A stretch of 64,000 bases of DNA from Xylona heveae TC161 (Eukaryota; Ascomycota; Xylonomycetes; Xylonales; Xylonaceae). Both the position numbers and the translations under genes were made by a program. This document shows positions 31,214 to 42,690 of this stretch, piece after piece. The notes below the pieces were generated by a model. It saw only the letters and a program-made list of their open reading frames with translations, did no database searches and was not told where the DNA came from. The stretch's first letter is position 1, and every line of letters begins with the position of its first letter. The stretch lies in contig NW_017264200.1 in the NCBI RefSeq assembly GCF_001619985.1, forward strand, positions 806,001-870,000, given 5' to 3'.

Positions 31214-32162
31214 AATTTGTGTGTCATCCTTCGAGCTCATTTGGTATTTCCTATTATTGGAGTTCGGCCATCTGCCTTGCCGCGCCAAATGCTGGAAACC
31301 TTAGGCTTTGTCGAGCTGTCATGAATATTGAACGCCATCTTTTTGACCTCCTCGCGGCATCCGAACTGCAACGGGAGGCATTTGCCGACGACTGCATTAC
31401 CTGCGTATAAGCGTGGCGCTAACCTCTTCTATGCCTATTTATGTTTCCTGCTTCCCTTTTTTCCCTACTTCAAAAAGATTTTCTCAATGTCACTGTCTCA
31501 TAACAATACCCGCGGGTTGGTTTCTGTTCTGGGGGAGCACAAGTCTACAGTCCGGTTTTATTTTCTTTCCATGTATGTGTTTTTTTTTCCCAAACTGGCA
31601 AGTTATTGCGCGTCGTGGTTGGCGGATATTTCTCTTATATTTCGTGACTCTCACGACCTGAATGGCCTGGACTGGTACTCATAAGCACTTTTGTCACAAG
31701 GTGTATAGTTTATGGTTCGGCGTGGAAGAAAACGGCGCGCTTGGTCTCGTGCAAGCACGTCAAAGGGAGGTTCGAGGTCAAACGATGAAAATTTGTAGAA
31801 TACCAGTAAATCAGAAAATGAATGAATAAGCATTAAGCAGTGACGTTTTTCATGAGAGGTCACTTAGCGTGCTAAGACTGATGAGAGCGAAGCTGATGAA
31901 TTCTCTAGGTCTGCCGTTCATTTTGTTCTGGCTTCTCCATATAAAGCCATGAGATGAATTTGTCGTAGCTACAATGAATTATTCCTTTATCGACTTCACT
32001 ACAGCATGAAATTGTAATGACATCTGCAAAGCAGCTGCACGCTGAATCATTGGATTTGAGGGACGAAATGTGATCTAGAAGATTGGTATATAAGCTATAG
32101 AGCTCCCTATTCGTACGCGTACGACGATTTGGTCGAGTGCTAAAAGCAGCATTCGGCTCAAA
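31214..32162. other. Intergenic between convergent genes
   Basis: The 3' flanks of the Nca2 and Sec15 genes, 0.95 kb. T-rich at 31440-31600. ORFs at 31328-31684 (+) look like noise in the third-frame 3' UTR. Nothing else seen. Confidence 0.55.
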
Positions 32163-34983
32163 TTACTTTTTGCCAAACCGAGAAGAGAGGGTAGTGTATT
32201 TGTCCGTCCTTCCTGAGCTTTGCATGCCCTGCGTGAGTCTGGAAAACGTAAATGTATTAGCAATTTGCCCAATGAGAATCAGTCAACGGGGTTATATACT
32301 TCTCCAATAGAAGAGGTCCATTCATTGGATCAACTCTTCCATATTTCTTATTTCGCGTCGAGACATCGTAGTATTCGTCTGAATTGTCAGACTGGAGTAG
32401 ATTGACTGTCTGTTGCAACTCATCCAAGTTCTCGCGGAGAATCGGTACGCCTAAACTGTCGACGAATTGACTGAGGTGTTGCACATCCAGTGCTAGTGCC
32501 GCGACACCGTTTCGATTGATCGTTGGGACGTCTGCGGAAAGTGGCAGTGCCTGGATGATGACGGTCAGTATCAGAAATGTAGTTTCTGGAACTAGTTATT
32601 TTAATCGACGTACGAGGATCATCGTCGCTGCGTGGCTAAGGGCGTCAAAATAGATTAACTCCTTGATTTCAGTTGGAAGGCCAAGTAACACGGAGCTCAT
32701 AATGTTAGAGAGATAACGGGTGAGTGTCTGTATATAATTGCTGGGTTCGGTCTGCGCTGCTGGTGCCATCCTATTCGCCCGTTGTTAGCTTCCTTCTTTT
32801 TTTTGAAGACCCAAAGTCCCATGGATCGGACATACCAGTCGTATTCTGCAGTTTCGATGAGGTCGTCAATCTTTGAGTTTACAAGTTCAAATATACGCTT
32901 TTCTGCGGTCTTCTTGTTGCTTCGAAACTCTTCCGTGGCGTTCAGAGCAACAGACTTGCCAGCCGAAGCTGGAGACCTGGCAGCAAGAAGGAGCTGCTCA
33001 AGTTCCACACACGCAGTCTCAAAGTGCTCGAGATTGATGAGAATCTGCACGATTTGTCCAAGGTACTGAGAGCTTAACCGGTCAACGAGTAAGCGACATA
33101 CTTTCTGGGCAAGGAGTTCATCCAATGACTACAGTCGTCAGCTTTATGAAGGGTTTCTAAGTCATTATCAAGTTCACCTTCTTCAAAGTCTCGTCAATCA
33201 CACTCGGGTGCTGAAAATGGTCGTCGGAAAAGAAATAGAACTGGTTCAGGAAGTTACGGATGTCTATGCAGCAGAGCGGATACATTTGAGAAAAGGGCAA
33301 GACACAAGGAAAACTAAGAGAGTGTTAGCCACTGTTAGGATCCAAAAAGCTTCTAATGACTCTGACCTAATATCACTCTGCTCTTTTTCAGGCGTATACC
33401 AGCTCACATTGACTACCTTTTCGTATTCCTCGGACGTTTGAATCGGCATCGGCATGTAATCGTCCGCGGAAACAATCTAGACATATTAGCTACCTCGAAC
33501 ACGCTGCTCTTGAGATTGCTGTTACTACCTCCAAGAAGTCGCGACTAAACTTCTGCTTCAATAGCTCCGCGTACTTGTCGAAAAGGGTGAGCAAGAATGA
33601 ATCAAGAGCTGCAACGGAATAGCCCCAGTTCTGATGAGGTATCATTAATTAAAGTTCTCTGACGAGAAAGGAATTATTGAACGTACTTCCATGGTTTGGA
33701 TGAAAAGAGCAATAACACCTTTGATCTTCAGAAGTGCGTCTGCATCGTCAATATCCGGTAGAGATTGCGTAATAAGATTAATTGCGCTCTGACACATCGA
33801 GTCCCATAGCTCGTCGACCTTTTGAAATACATTGTCAGTTTAGAACAGATATGTAAATCCTTCAGATGTCCACATACGTCTACCGTAGATCGGAGATTGA
33901 AGGCCTTTTTCATTGTTGCACGCTCGACAATGGCGAAACCGGCAATGCTTTCGAGCAGCGCGCTCAGACTCCCTCCTTCGTCATCTCCAACAAGTCTTAT
34001 GGATGTAGGTAAAAGGAGGTCTTTCTGCTGCCGACGAGTAGCAGCGTATTCTGCTCTAAACTTTTCGCTCTCTCCGAGCGCCTCATGTATGTGTAGGCAT
34101 TCAAATAAGGGACTAAAGTCAACTTGGACTTCATCGTTATCGAGCACATCGAATTCGTCAGTCTCATCCGACACAAGGTCCATTGCAGAGTTGAGTTTGA
34201 AGTTTCGAAAGAATGGATCCTTTTCCGCTCGTTCCTTTTGCCTTGTTCGTCTCAGCTCTGTATGATAGAATGCAACTTCGCCCAAGAACTGTGATGTTTC
34301 TCGGATACGAAAGAGCCAAGTTTTGAGATCAGTCATAACGGCTTCAGCAATTAGCTTTTGTATTGCAGGTACTGATTTCTGAATCATCTCTGCAATCTTA
34401 TATTGAGGAACTTCGCGCAAGTGTACATTTTGAAGTTCATCCAGAGCGCGCAGAGCAGCATAATGGTTTTTTGTTGCAAGCAGGTCATGCACGTGATTTG
34501 TCAATCGGAGAACTTCCAAACAATCCTCTAATGCTTGGGCTGCCTCATCAATATTTTGACGAACGCTTCTTGAGTCAACGAGCGCCTTTTTGTGTTCTGC
34601 TAACTTCTCGGTACTTGCTTGTATTGACTGATTCAAGTCAAGAATCTCCGAGGTCAGCCTCACGGTTCCTTCCCTGACCTGCAGGAGCTGGTTGACCGAG
34701 TTGACGAATTCTTGATGGTTGGTATTACAGACACCTTCTATCTCAGATTCATGGTTATCTGCGAACTGAGATAAGCCCTGCAATAGCTGGGCTGTCCGGT
34801 TAGAATGGGCGGCATCTTTGATTGCGGGTATTAGCTGGTCTAAGTAGTCGGCATCTGAGGGGGACAGAACAATCTGTAAAGCCAGGTCAATCAACCATTT
34901 CAAATCTGTATACTATAACCAGAGTGGAGTACCTGTTGAACGGCTGAGCTGACAGCATTTCGAGATCCTTTCGATGCAGGCAT
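32163..34983 (-). CDS. sec15: Exocyst complex component Sec15
   Basis: Subunit of the octameric exocyst tethering secretory vesicles to the plasma membrane; Sec15 is the Rab (Sec4) effector. Ten exons on the minus strand: 34983-34933, 34873-33878, 33818-33687, 33630-33529, 33476-33367, 33313-33178, 33128-32836, 32770-32614, 32550-32300 and 32238-32163; 767 aa. The start is MPASKGSRNAVSSAVQQIVL. Landmarks are QLIPAIKDAAHSNRTAQLLQ, EVPQYKIAEMIQKSVPAIQ, DLKTWLFRIRETSQFLGEVA, SFLLTLFDKYAELLKQKFSR, IVSADDYMPMPIQT, VVNVSWYTPEKEQ and FPCVLPFSQMYPLCCIDIRN. Near the end are VLLGLPTEIKELIYFDALSH and RVDPMNGPLLLEKLTQGMQS. All junctions keep frame. The donor after EKEQSDIS (AG/GTCAGA at 33366) is the weakest, but the acceptor restores the family sequence. 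Confidence 0.95.
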
Positions 34984-36518
34984 TTTATGCTACCTGTATG
35001 CGGCGGGGCCAATGGAGCGGAAAGCTACTGTAGCCGATCGTGAACACTTGTTTTCATCGTCTGAGAGAATTAACTATACAATTGCAATCAGAAGTGAGAA
35101 CTTGACTTCTCCGATCATATTACATAGACATACAGGTTTAAATTAAACAAGTTTTCAAAGGACCGTGTGCTTAAGGTAGCTGGGATGCCGCTTGAAGTCG
35201 CCGTTCCGGGAAGGATATCTGCACCAGCCTCAGCCGAGCTGACCCTGCCCGAGCGCGCCACAACCCACCCCACGAGTTGTAAAAATTGTGGCTGAGAATT
35301 TGAAAAGTCTATCTACTTAAAATCCACCTATTCTTATGAGATAAGGTAGTACCAATACTTTAGATATCATCTACCGCCACAAACCTAACCCAAGTGACCG
35401 GGGTGGATTCTTAGCGTTGCAGCTATCAACGGCAGCGCTCGGGAGCTTGACGGCATCTCTATGGTAATGAATGATATCCTCCTTGGTTTGAGTCGAACCA
35501 ATGTTAGAGCTTCCTTCAATCATCATAAATGTCAATACATGGTTCTGTAGTGCTTCTGAGTTGGCTCGAAAATTTCTTCCTCTATATGCTAGTCAAGCGT
35601 TGGGACATCTCTGGCTGAGATATAAAGATCCCCAGTCGAAGCTACGTATTCTGATATTTTCGGCACCATGACTTGAGCTTATTCAAGCTCGTCTCGAATA
35701 GAATATCCTACGGGAGCTTGATATTCGAGAGCTTCAATTGAGGAAGAATCTCCCAAAGAGATTTACGCTGATCCGTCATGTCTTTATGCTTGGCTACCAT
35801 ACCGCAGTCTTGCATGACCCCATTCGACCGAATCCATATAACACTCACTTGAACTTGGATTGACATGTTTGATAGCTGCAACCCCACTAAAATTTTTGTA
35901 CCTTGAAGAGAGCGCGGGTCAAGGCTGATCGTGAGATGTAGCTCAGCGACCAAACGTCAGCCTCATATGCGTCTTCCTCAACACCATGAATTCATGTTTC
36001 GACCCGCACAACCGCCCTGTCTGGAGAACCAGCGGGACGTATTATTGGCTTCTTAACTAGGGCGCCGAGACATGTAGTAATTAGTGCCAGATCATGAAGT
36101 CTATAAATTGAGGCTTCCTCCCCCGTCGATTCTCATCTTCTACACCTTTCCTCCCGACCCTTTTCACTCGTTTCAAACCCCCCTCTCGTTGTCCCGTTGT
36201 ATCTGCCCAGTCAATTCCAAATTGTCTTCTCAAGTATTGTTATCTGATTCCACTAGCGTTTACAGTCCTGTCTTGTGTTTCTGTTCTTCTTTCGTTCTTA
36301 GATAATAAAACGTAAAAAAAAAAAAAGAGGAAGAGTTACGGGGAGCCCTCTAGACGGGTTTTACATTGGCCGTTGTCCGGCACAACTGCCCACCAGCCTT
36401 CCACTTTCTTTTCCTTCCAGGCGGGACCACCCGGCTTTCTTCAACCTTCCCCCACACTCATCTCCCTTCTTCCTTTTATTGCTTTTCTCTCTAAACAAAT
36501 CTTTTTCTCTACCCAAGC
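34984..36518. other. Divergent promoter region, Sec15 / Mei2-like
   Basis: 1.5 kb between divergent start codons. The right part (about 36110-36515) is a CT-rich, long leader-like sequence before the Mei2-like ATG, with an A13 run at 36314-36326. ORF 35708-35953 (-) has no family resemblance. No other element seen. Confidence 0.55.
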
Positions 36519-39500
36519 ATGGATCACCACGCACATGCTCGGTTCTCTAGCAGCCCCGGCTCATCTAACGGGAACGCTTCTCATCAGGCTACCCCTGAGA
36601 CCAAGTTGACTTCTCTCTCTCCAGAGGAGTCTCGTGGGCTCGTTAACGGGGTACAGAAGGCTATGCAGCAGGTTGGAGGGCCACCACCATTTTCTCTTTC
36701 CAACGTTCGCACTTCTACCACCATGAGCTACGGAGGCATCCAGCCAGCTTTCCACGGCTCGGCCGTCGAGATGCCATCCCTCTTTCACCTCGGCAGTCCG
36801 GCCATTATCAGGGATCCATTTGCTTCTGGGCTCACTCGTCCTCGTGTGAACGAGCATCAGAAACTTTCCCCAACCGCGTCAGCTTTCATGCCAAGCAATG
36901 TCAAAAATGTCAATTTGTCTTCTGTTGATCAGAAGCCAAGACTCGAGAACATTGGTAAAGCTCCTCCTAAAGCGAGCTACCTCAACACCACTTCGACTAC
37001 CGATATGAATGCAACCGACGATATGCATCTCAAGCAGTATCTCGATTCAGTCATCGCTAAGTCTGCTGCAGCCTTGGACTCTGGGCCAGCTCAGCAGCCG
37101 ATTGGTACTCGCCGCTCATCAGTCTCTGACAGCTCCGTTGAAGAGGTTGCTGAATTTAGCACTGATGATGATATCACTCGTGCTGTTGTAATTGAAAACA
37201 TTCCTCGCAAAGTTTCTCGCAAGGAGCTTGGCGAGCTCTTCAACGTGAGTAGACAGGTTCACCGCTTTGGATTATGGTTCTGACATCTGCTCAGGTTGTC
37301 CTTTTTCCGAGCCTCAAGGCTCTTCTGTTTGATGAGCTTCCTACCAACGGAAAGGTCTACCTCGGATTCACCGACATTCGTGACAGCGAAAATGCTTATG
37401 AGAGAGCTCATCAGCTGCACCCCGAGTGGTCGACTCGTTACTTTGCCACCAGCAAATTCGCTGACAAGGTTCAACCCGGCGCAGGCGCTCGGGTCTCTCA
37501 GTACGAAGGCCAAGTGATCATTACTGTTCACTTTCCTGGCGCAAGTTCCGAGTTCAATCCTGTTACGATCCATAAGCTGGTCAGTGACTTGCTTGCAAAC
37601 TACGGCGATGTCCGGGTTCTTGAAAAGATGGGAACTTCACAAGACCCGCCCGTTTCTTACAGAGTAGAGTATTGTGACACCAAAGCGGCGGGCAGTGCTG
37701 TTGTAGCCCTTGACGGGTTCAAGATCGGGGTAAGCGTGGCTGCTAAGAGCAAATATTTTTGGAGTCTCAACTGACAACTATCAGGGCTGCTCCTTGGTTA
37801 TTGTTCACCATGAACCAGACATTGTGCGAGCGTCTCCTCGTCGTCCAGAGCAGACTGCTCCCACCGTTGCTGGCCGCCAGGCTTCCGATCTGCGAGATGC
37901 GATGGAGCAAATGACCATCTCTCGCCGTGACCCTGGGGAGGATTGCAACCCAGAATATGGGCGCCCTGCTCCATATGCTCATCTCAGTCCAACTGGGCGC
38001 TCCACCTTGTCTCGCGAGGACTACATGGGACCGCCCTTTGCTAGGTACGGACCAGGCTTTGGAAATGCGCGCCGCGGTCCCAGCCTATATCCTGGCCCGT
38101 TTGGACCTCAACTCCACGATGAATTCCATCGAAATGAGCAGCCTATGCATGGTTGGGACCTTTACGGCCCAGGCGCGATTGGACAGGAGCGTGGGCAGTT
38201 TCGTCAACCTTATTATGGCCCAAATCCTTCAACCCCACGCCGAAACTTGCATAGAAACAGCGGTCGGCATGACATGGGTCATCATAATATCGTTGATATT
38301 GAACGGATTCGCCATGGTCTCGACGTGCGCACCACGGTGCGTTTAGCCCTGCGCCATCGAGTCGAAGCGGCCGCTAACAATGAGACAGATCATGTTGCGA
38401 AATATTCCGAATAAGATTGACCAAGTACGTGCAATGAAAGCTTCCATGACAGTCTTACTAACAGTCACAAGGCTATGCTGAAGGAGATAGTCGATGAGAC
38501 TAGCTTTGGAAAATATGACTTCATGTATCTGCGTATCGGTGAGTAATTTGGTCTCACATTAGAGAGCATTCACTGGTATGGAAAAGGATGGCTGACATTC
38601 TTATAGATTTCGCCAACAACTGCAAGTAAGTTTTTGCAAACGTTCTCTAGGTGCCCAGTTGCTGAAAACCGAAAGTGTTGGCTATGCGTTTATCAATTTC
38701 GAGGACGTGAGTATTCCAGGGAAGGATTCCTAAAGTGGCTCTAGCTAACGCTTCTTCGTAGCCCTGGTTCATTATCGATGTGAGTTCAGAAACTTGTGCC
38801 TCTTTATTTATTATCACTGACATTGTGTGCCAGTTCGTCAAAGCAAGAGCCGGGCAGCGCTGGTGAGACCTGTGCCATTCCCGTGATCCATGTTTGGACC
38901 GTTGGACTAAAGTCTCTTAGGAACCGTTTCAACAGCGACAAGGTCGCCGAGGTTTCCTACGCTAGTAAGCTTCTTCTGATGATAAATATCTGCCAGATTA
39001 CTTACAATGAATAGCAATTCAAGGAAAAGATTGTCTCGTCCAGAAATTCCGTAACAGCAGCGTGATGCTCGAGCATCCTTCTTTCCGTCCCAAGGTATTA
39101 CAATCCTCGACCTGCTTGGTTCACCTTGATCTCGGCTCTAACTGCCTCAAGATTTTCCATACCGGTACTGGGCCATTGGCTGGCACGGAGGATACCTTCC
39201 CAGGTCCCGACAATCCTTCAAAGATGCGCCGCAGCGTCGAAAATGCCGAACATGTTGGTAGGTTGCGGAGATTAGTTTTGAACACCTCTCAATCCACTTC
39301 CTTGCTAAATAATTTGGCGCAGGCCTTTTTGCTCCGCGCGCCGGTCAACATTTTCGCGATGAGCAACGCCGCCGTCGTTCCCAGTACGACCGCGGAACTC
39401 GCCTTGCTGAATTGGAGGAAGCATACGAGCTTGGAGTAGCCGACTCTTTTGAAGACAGCCTTCGCCACCGCAAGAGCTTCCAAGAAGGTTACTACGGACG

Positions 39501-39531
39501 TCGGTTTGCCCGGAATGCTCCGACTTATTAG
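36519..39531 (+). CDS. Mei2-like RNA-binding protein
   Basis: RNA-binding protein of the Mei2 family; fission yeast Mei2 drives entry into meiosis, and filamentous-fungal members are less studied. Thirteen exons: 36519-37244, 37295-37729, 37785-38336, 38389-38424, 38472-38538, 38607-38625, 38676-38706, 38762-38779, 38834-38862, 38921-38964, 39015-39094, 39152-39257 and 39323-39531; 783 aa. A disordered N-terminus leads to a divergent RRM (RAVVIENIPRKVSRKELGEL...VYLGFTDIRDSENAY), a second degenerate RRM-like stretch and a Pro/Gly/Arg-rich linker. The C-terminal Mei2-type RRM is built from exons 4-11: TTIMLRNIPNKIDQAMLKEI, YDFMYLRIDFANNCNVGYAF, INFEDPWFIIDFVKARAGQR, VAEVSYATIQGKDCLVQKFR and NSSVMLEHPSFRPK. 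It ends with an Arg-rich tail, RFARNAPTY. The family call rests on that RRM and is strong. Confidence 0.93.
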
Positions 39532-40820
39532 TGAAACGTCATTTTCGGCATCTAAGGGAGTGGTGATATCTCGAGCATTGTTCAACTGCCATCATCTTCA
39601 TCGAGATATTACCGCTGTCTGGCTCAAGTGTTTGCCTGGAAAGTTTTCACGATCTGTTTTATCACGATTACCGAATTTCGACGACTGTATGCCTTTTACG
39701 ATGTATCCACGGTTTTGTATTTGAGAGTTCCGCCAGCACCTATAGGCGGATGGGAAACAAAAGTTCAACGTTGGCGCACGATCCGAGAGCCATTGATGCC
39801 GCTTGTCAATATTTCGGCATGATACTATCAGTCATGTTTGAGCAAAAGCGGTTGGTGGCCTCGTCAAGTTTGACGCGCTACTGCGGGATTGGGAGGAGTA
39901 ATGGTCCAGTTGAATATGTGGACAGTGTTGGAGCAGCGGTCTGCTCATGATCATGGTGGCGGATGTCATTCTCTCATCACTGTCTTTTCATGTCGGCAGG
40001 GGCTTGCTTCTCTCTTTCTTTTCATCTTCATTGCTTCTTCCCCCTGTCTTATTCGCGAAACTGGCTTGAGAATTTTGCTTTTCCCCCCAAATTTTGCACA
40101 CTCTAGCTCTGACACTGAAACTTGCTGATTGCCCTTTTTTTATAACTTCTTGCACCTATCTGCAAAGCAGCTTATCTCAATGCGTGGTCTTTGACATGGA
40201 CGCGTTAAGGTGGCCGCCTGCAGAACTTAGCTAGCTTATCACCATCTTAGCCAGAAATTTGCTTGCATATTAGCTTGATTATTATTAAAATTTATTTCTG
40301 GTGCAATTTTTCTGTTACCACTGAAGTGAAAACGTGTCTGATTAGCTGGTTAGCTAATAGTGTTTTTGGGAGGGCTGAATCAGAGCGCGTAGTTGTATGT
40401 TTGTCTCATCGCCCTACCGCCGGACAAGAAACTAATGCTGACTCGAATGTAAAGAACGAGCCTCTTTAAGCCACTGCGCTCCTTTCGCTTACTTATCCTA
40501 CAGCACTTCTTTCCGCCATCCGCGGTTAGCGGTTCCTCAAAATTTATCCGATGGGCGATCCTCAGTCAAGCTAAGCTACTGAACCAGTTCAAAACTCTCG
40601 AGACTCGCAAAGGTTCACCTTTTTCGAATTATCGACCATTTCCATAACACCTTTGACATCTTTGCATTTAATGTCTCAATTCTAATCTTTATTCACTTAT
40701 CACTCGTCTTCTTGTTTTCGCTCTTCTAACTTGGCATACAATTAACAAGCCAAACTGCAATTCACAGTACAAGACAGATCCTTACGTAGTAAAGCAGATA
40801 CAACAAGGACCCAATAACCA
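39532..40820. other. Intergenic, no gene seen
   Basis: The 3' flank of the Mei2-like gene and promoter of the Rmp1 gene, 1.3 kb. T/C-rich parts at 39990-40150 and 40640-40740. ORFs are short and lack similarity; no RNA gene recognised. Confidence 0.55.
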
Positions 40821-42439
40821 ATGGCTACCGCGCAAATCCAAACTCTAGCCAACAAAGAATCGCAAATATCCGACCTGCAAACAATTTCCAAACTATTCCA
40901 TCTTATTTTCCATCGAAACAAGAACCAGCATCGACTGACAAAATGGTGGCGATGGTTCGCCATGCTCCGCCGGTCTACAGATCGGCTTCTCCTTGAGCTT
41001 GAACATGTCAAATCGACTCCTTCTTTTGCTGAAGAAGCCGAGGCCCTGGCGCAGAGAGCAGGCGCTCGCGTAGAGTATATCTCTGAGGTTTTGGTGCCCA
41101 GATGTCATCTGTATGTTTTATTTTATTTTATTTTTATTTTCTTTTTCTATTTGGATTTGTTGTTTTATGTTTATTATCAGATTTACCTCCCGGATAGTAT
41201 CACGTACATTTTACCGTCTCACTTTGGAACTTGGTTCTTTCTTGTAAATGCCCATTGGCCTGCTTCTCTTTTTTTTTTTTTTATATCGAGGATTTTTCCT
41301 TCTTGAATCCCCCTTCTTGTTGAATTTGTTTTTCCATTTCATATAATTGTGTTGCGGCTACTCCAAATACCTCTTCATCCATTTATGCCTATCCCCTCTC
41401 CCAACAACGGGACATTTATCACTGCATATATCTGCTTTTTACAATCTATAACAACTCCACGGTGTCTACATTGCCCGGTCTTCTCCATTTGTTCTTCTGT
41501 TCGGCATTCGAAGCAAATTCTACAATGATACGAAGAAAGACTAACGTGTCAATTCCAAGTGCATTCAAAAACCTCACCAGCGACAATCAATTCGCGCCTC
41601 TCGGTCTCGTGCTCATGGCAAATCTAAGTCGACTAGACAGCATTCTTGGCCGATATTACGCGCGCAAAAACACACACTTGCCACGGCGGTACTATGAGTT
41701 TCACGAGCAAAAGTTAGCAGAGGACATGGCTCGAGCTGCGGTGCTTGCTACAACTCCTCAGGGAGGCATGTTAGCGGGCGAGTCAAGAAAGAAAAATAAA
41801 AAAGAAGGAAGAGGAGGAGGAGGTGGGGCCGAAACCGCGAACTCTGTTCCCATGAGCTCAGCAGCAGCATTTCCCGAGGGCGGAGAAGAAGACGACATTG
41901 GAGAAGCTGTTTCACGAGATGCGGTCTTTGACGATGATGATCTTGATGTTGCTGCCGATGCCGATATGGACATGAATCAAGACGCTGCGGAAGTGGAACT
42001 AAAACAGGCGTCCGCGGATGATGGAAGATTACCGGGAACGAGCCCGAATGTAACAGAATCACTAGGCTTCAACTCTGATTCAGATGCTCAGGAACAGCCA
42101 GCGCCACCAGGTACTGATGTTCTTTCAGAAGACAAGTCTTCTGGTGCTGGGCAAGCCTCCAAAAAGGCATCAGGGTTGAAGAAAAAGAGGACAGGTGATG
42201 ACTCGACGAGTATTCAGAAAAAGAAGAATAAAAAGGATGGGAGACAATTCGGGGAGGGTCTTTCTACTGTCGCAGCAGCGAGGCCGGAAAAGACTGAGAG
42301 GGAGACGTCAAATGTTAGACCTATGCCCAAGGAATTCAAGGAAGGTCTCAAGAAGAAATCGACGAGCGAAGACAAAGACAAGAAAAAGAAGAAAAAGTCG
42401 AAAAACGCCATTGATGATCTTTTTGCTGGACTGGGGTAA
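40821..42439 (+). CDS. rmp1: RNase MRP subunit Rmp1
   Basis: Protein specific to the RNase MRP ribonucleoprotein, which cleaves pre-rRNA at site A3 and some mRNAs; nucleolar. Two exons, 40821-41110 and 41560-42439, give 389 aa. The N-terminal RNA-binding domain has FHLIFHRNKNQHRLTKWWRW, FAMLRRSTDRLLLELE and, across the 449-nt intron, LVPRCHLAFKNLTSDNQFAP followed by LGLVLMANLSRLDSILG. The acceptor is preceded by ACTAAC 17 nt upstream. The C-terminal half is acidic, then very lysine-rich (KKKRTGDD, KKKNKKDG, KDKKKKKKSKNAIDDLF), ending FAGLG. Yeast Rmp1 is about 200 aa; the extra length is the low-complexity tail. It converges on Las21 with 251 bp between stops. Confidence 0.88.
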
Positions 42440-42690
42440 ATAACTTGACAGTCTGTTTTTATTCATTAAAGCCTTCTTTGATCTCTCAAACTACCAAGTG
42501 GTTGCATCTCCGCACGACCACATAGCCTTGGGCTGCCATTACCCGCTCTATGGAATGATATTCGAACAGGAATGAGCATTTCCAGGAAAAGGGTAAAAAA
42601 AATGGCATCCATTTGAGTCTATACTACTAGCCAGCCAAGCCATGCTGCTCGCATCGCTCGATTGGCTCTTCTCAAATCTGAGATCTACTT

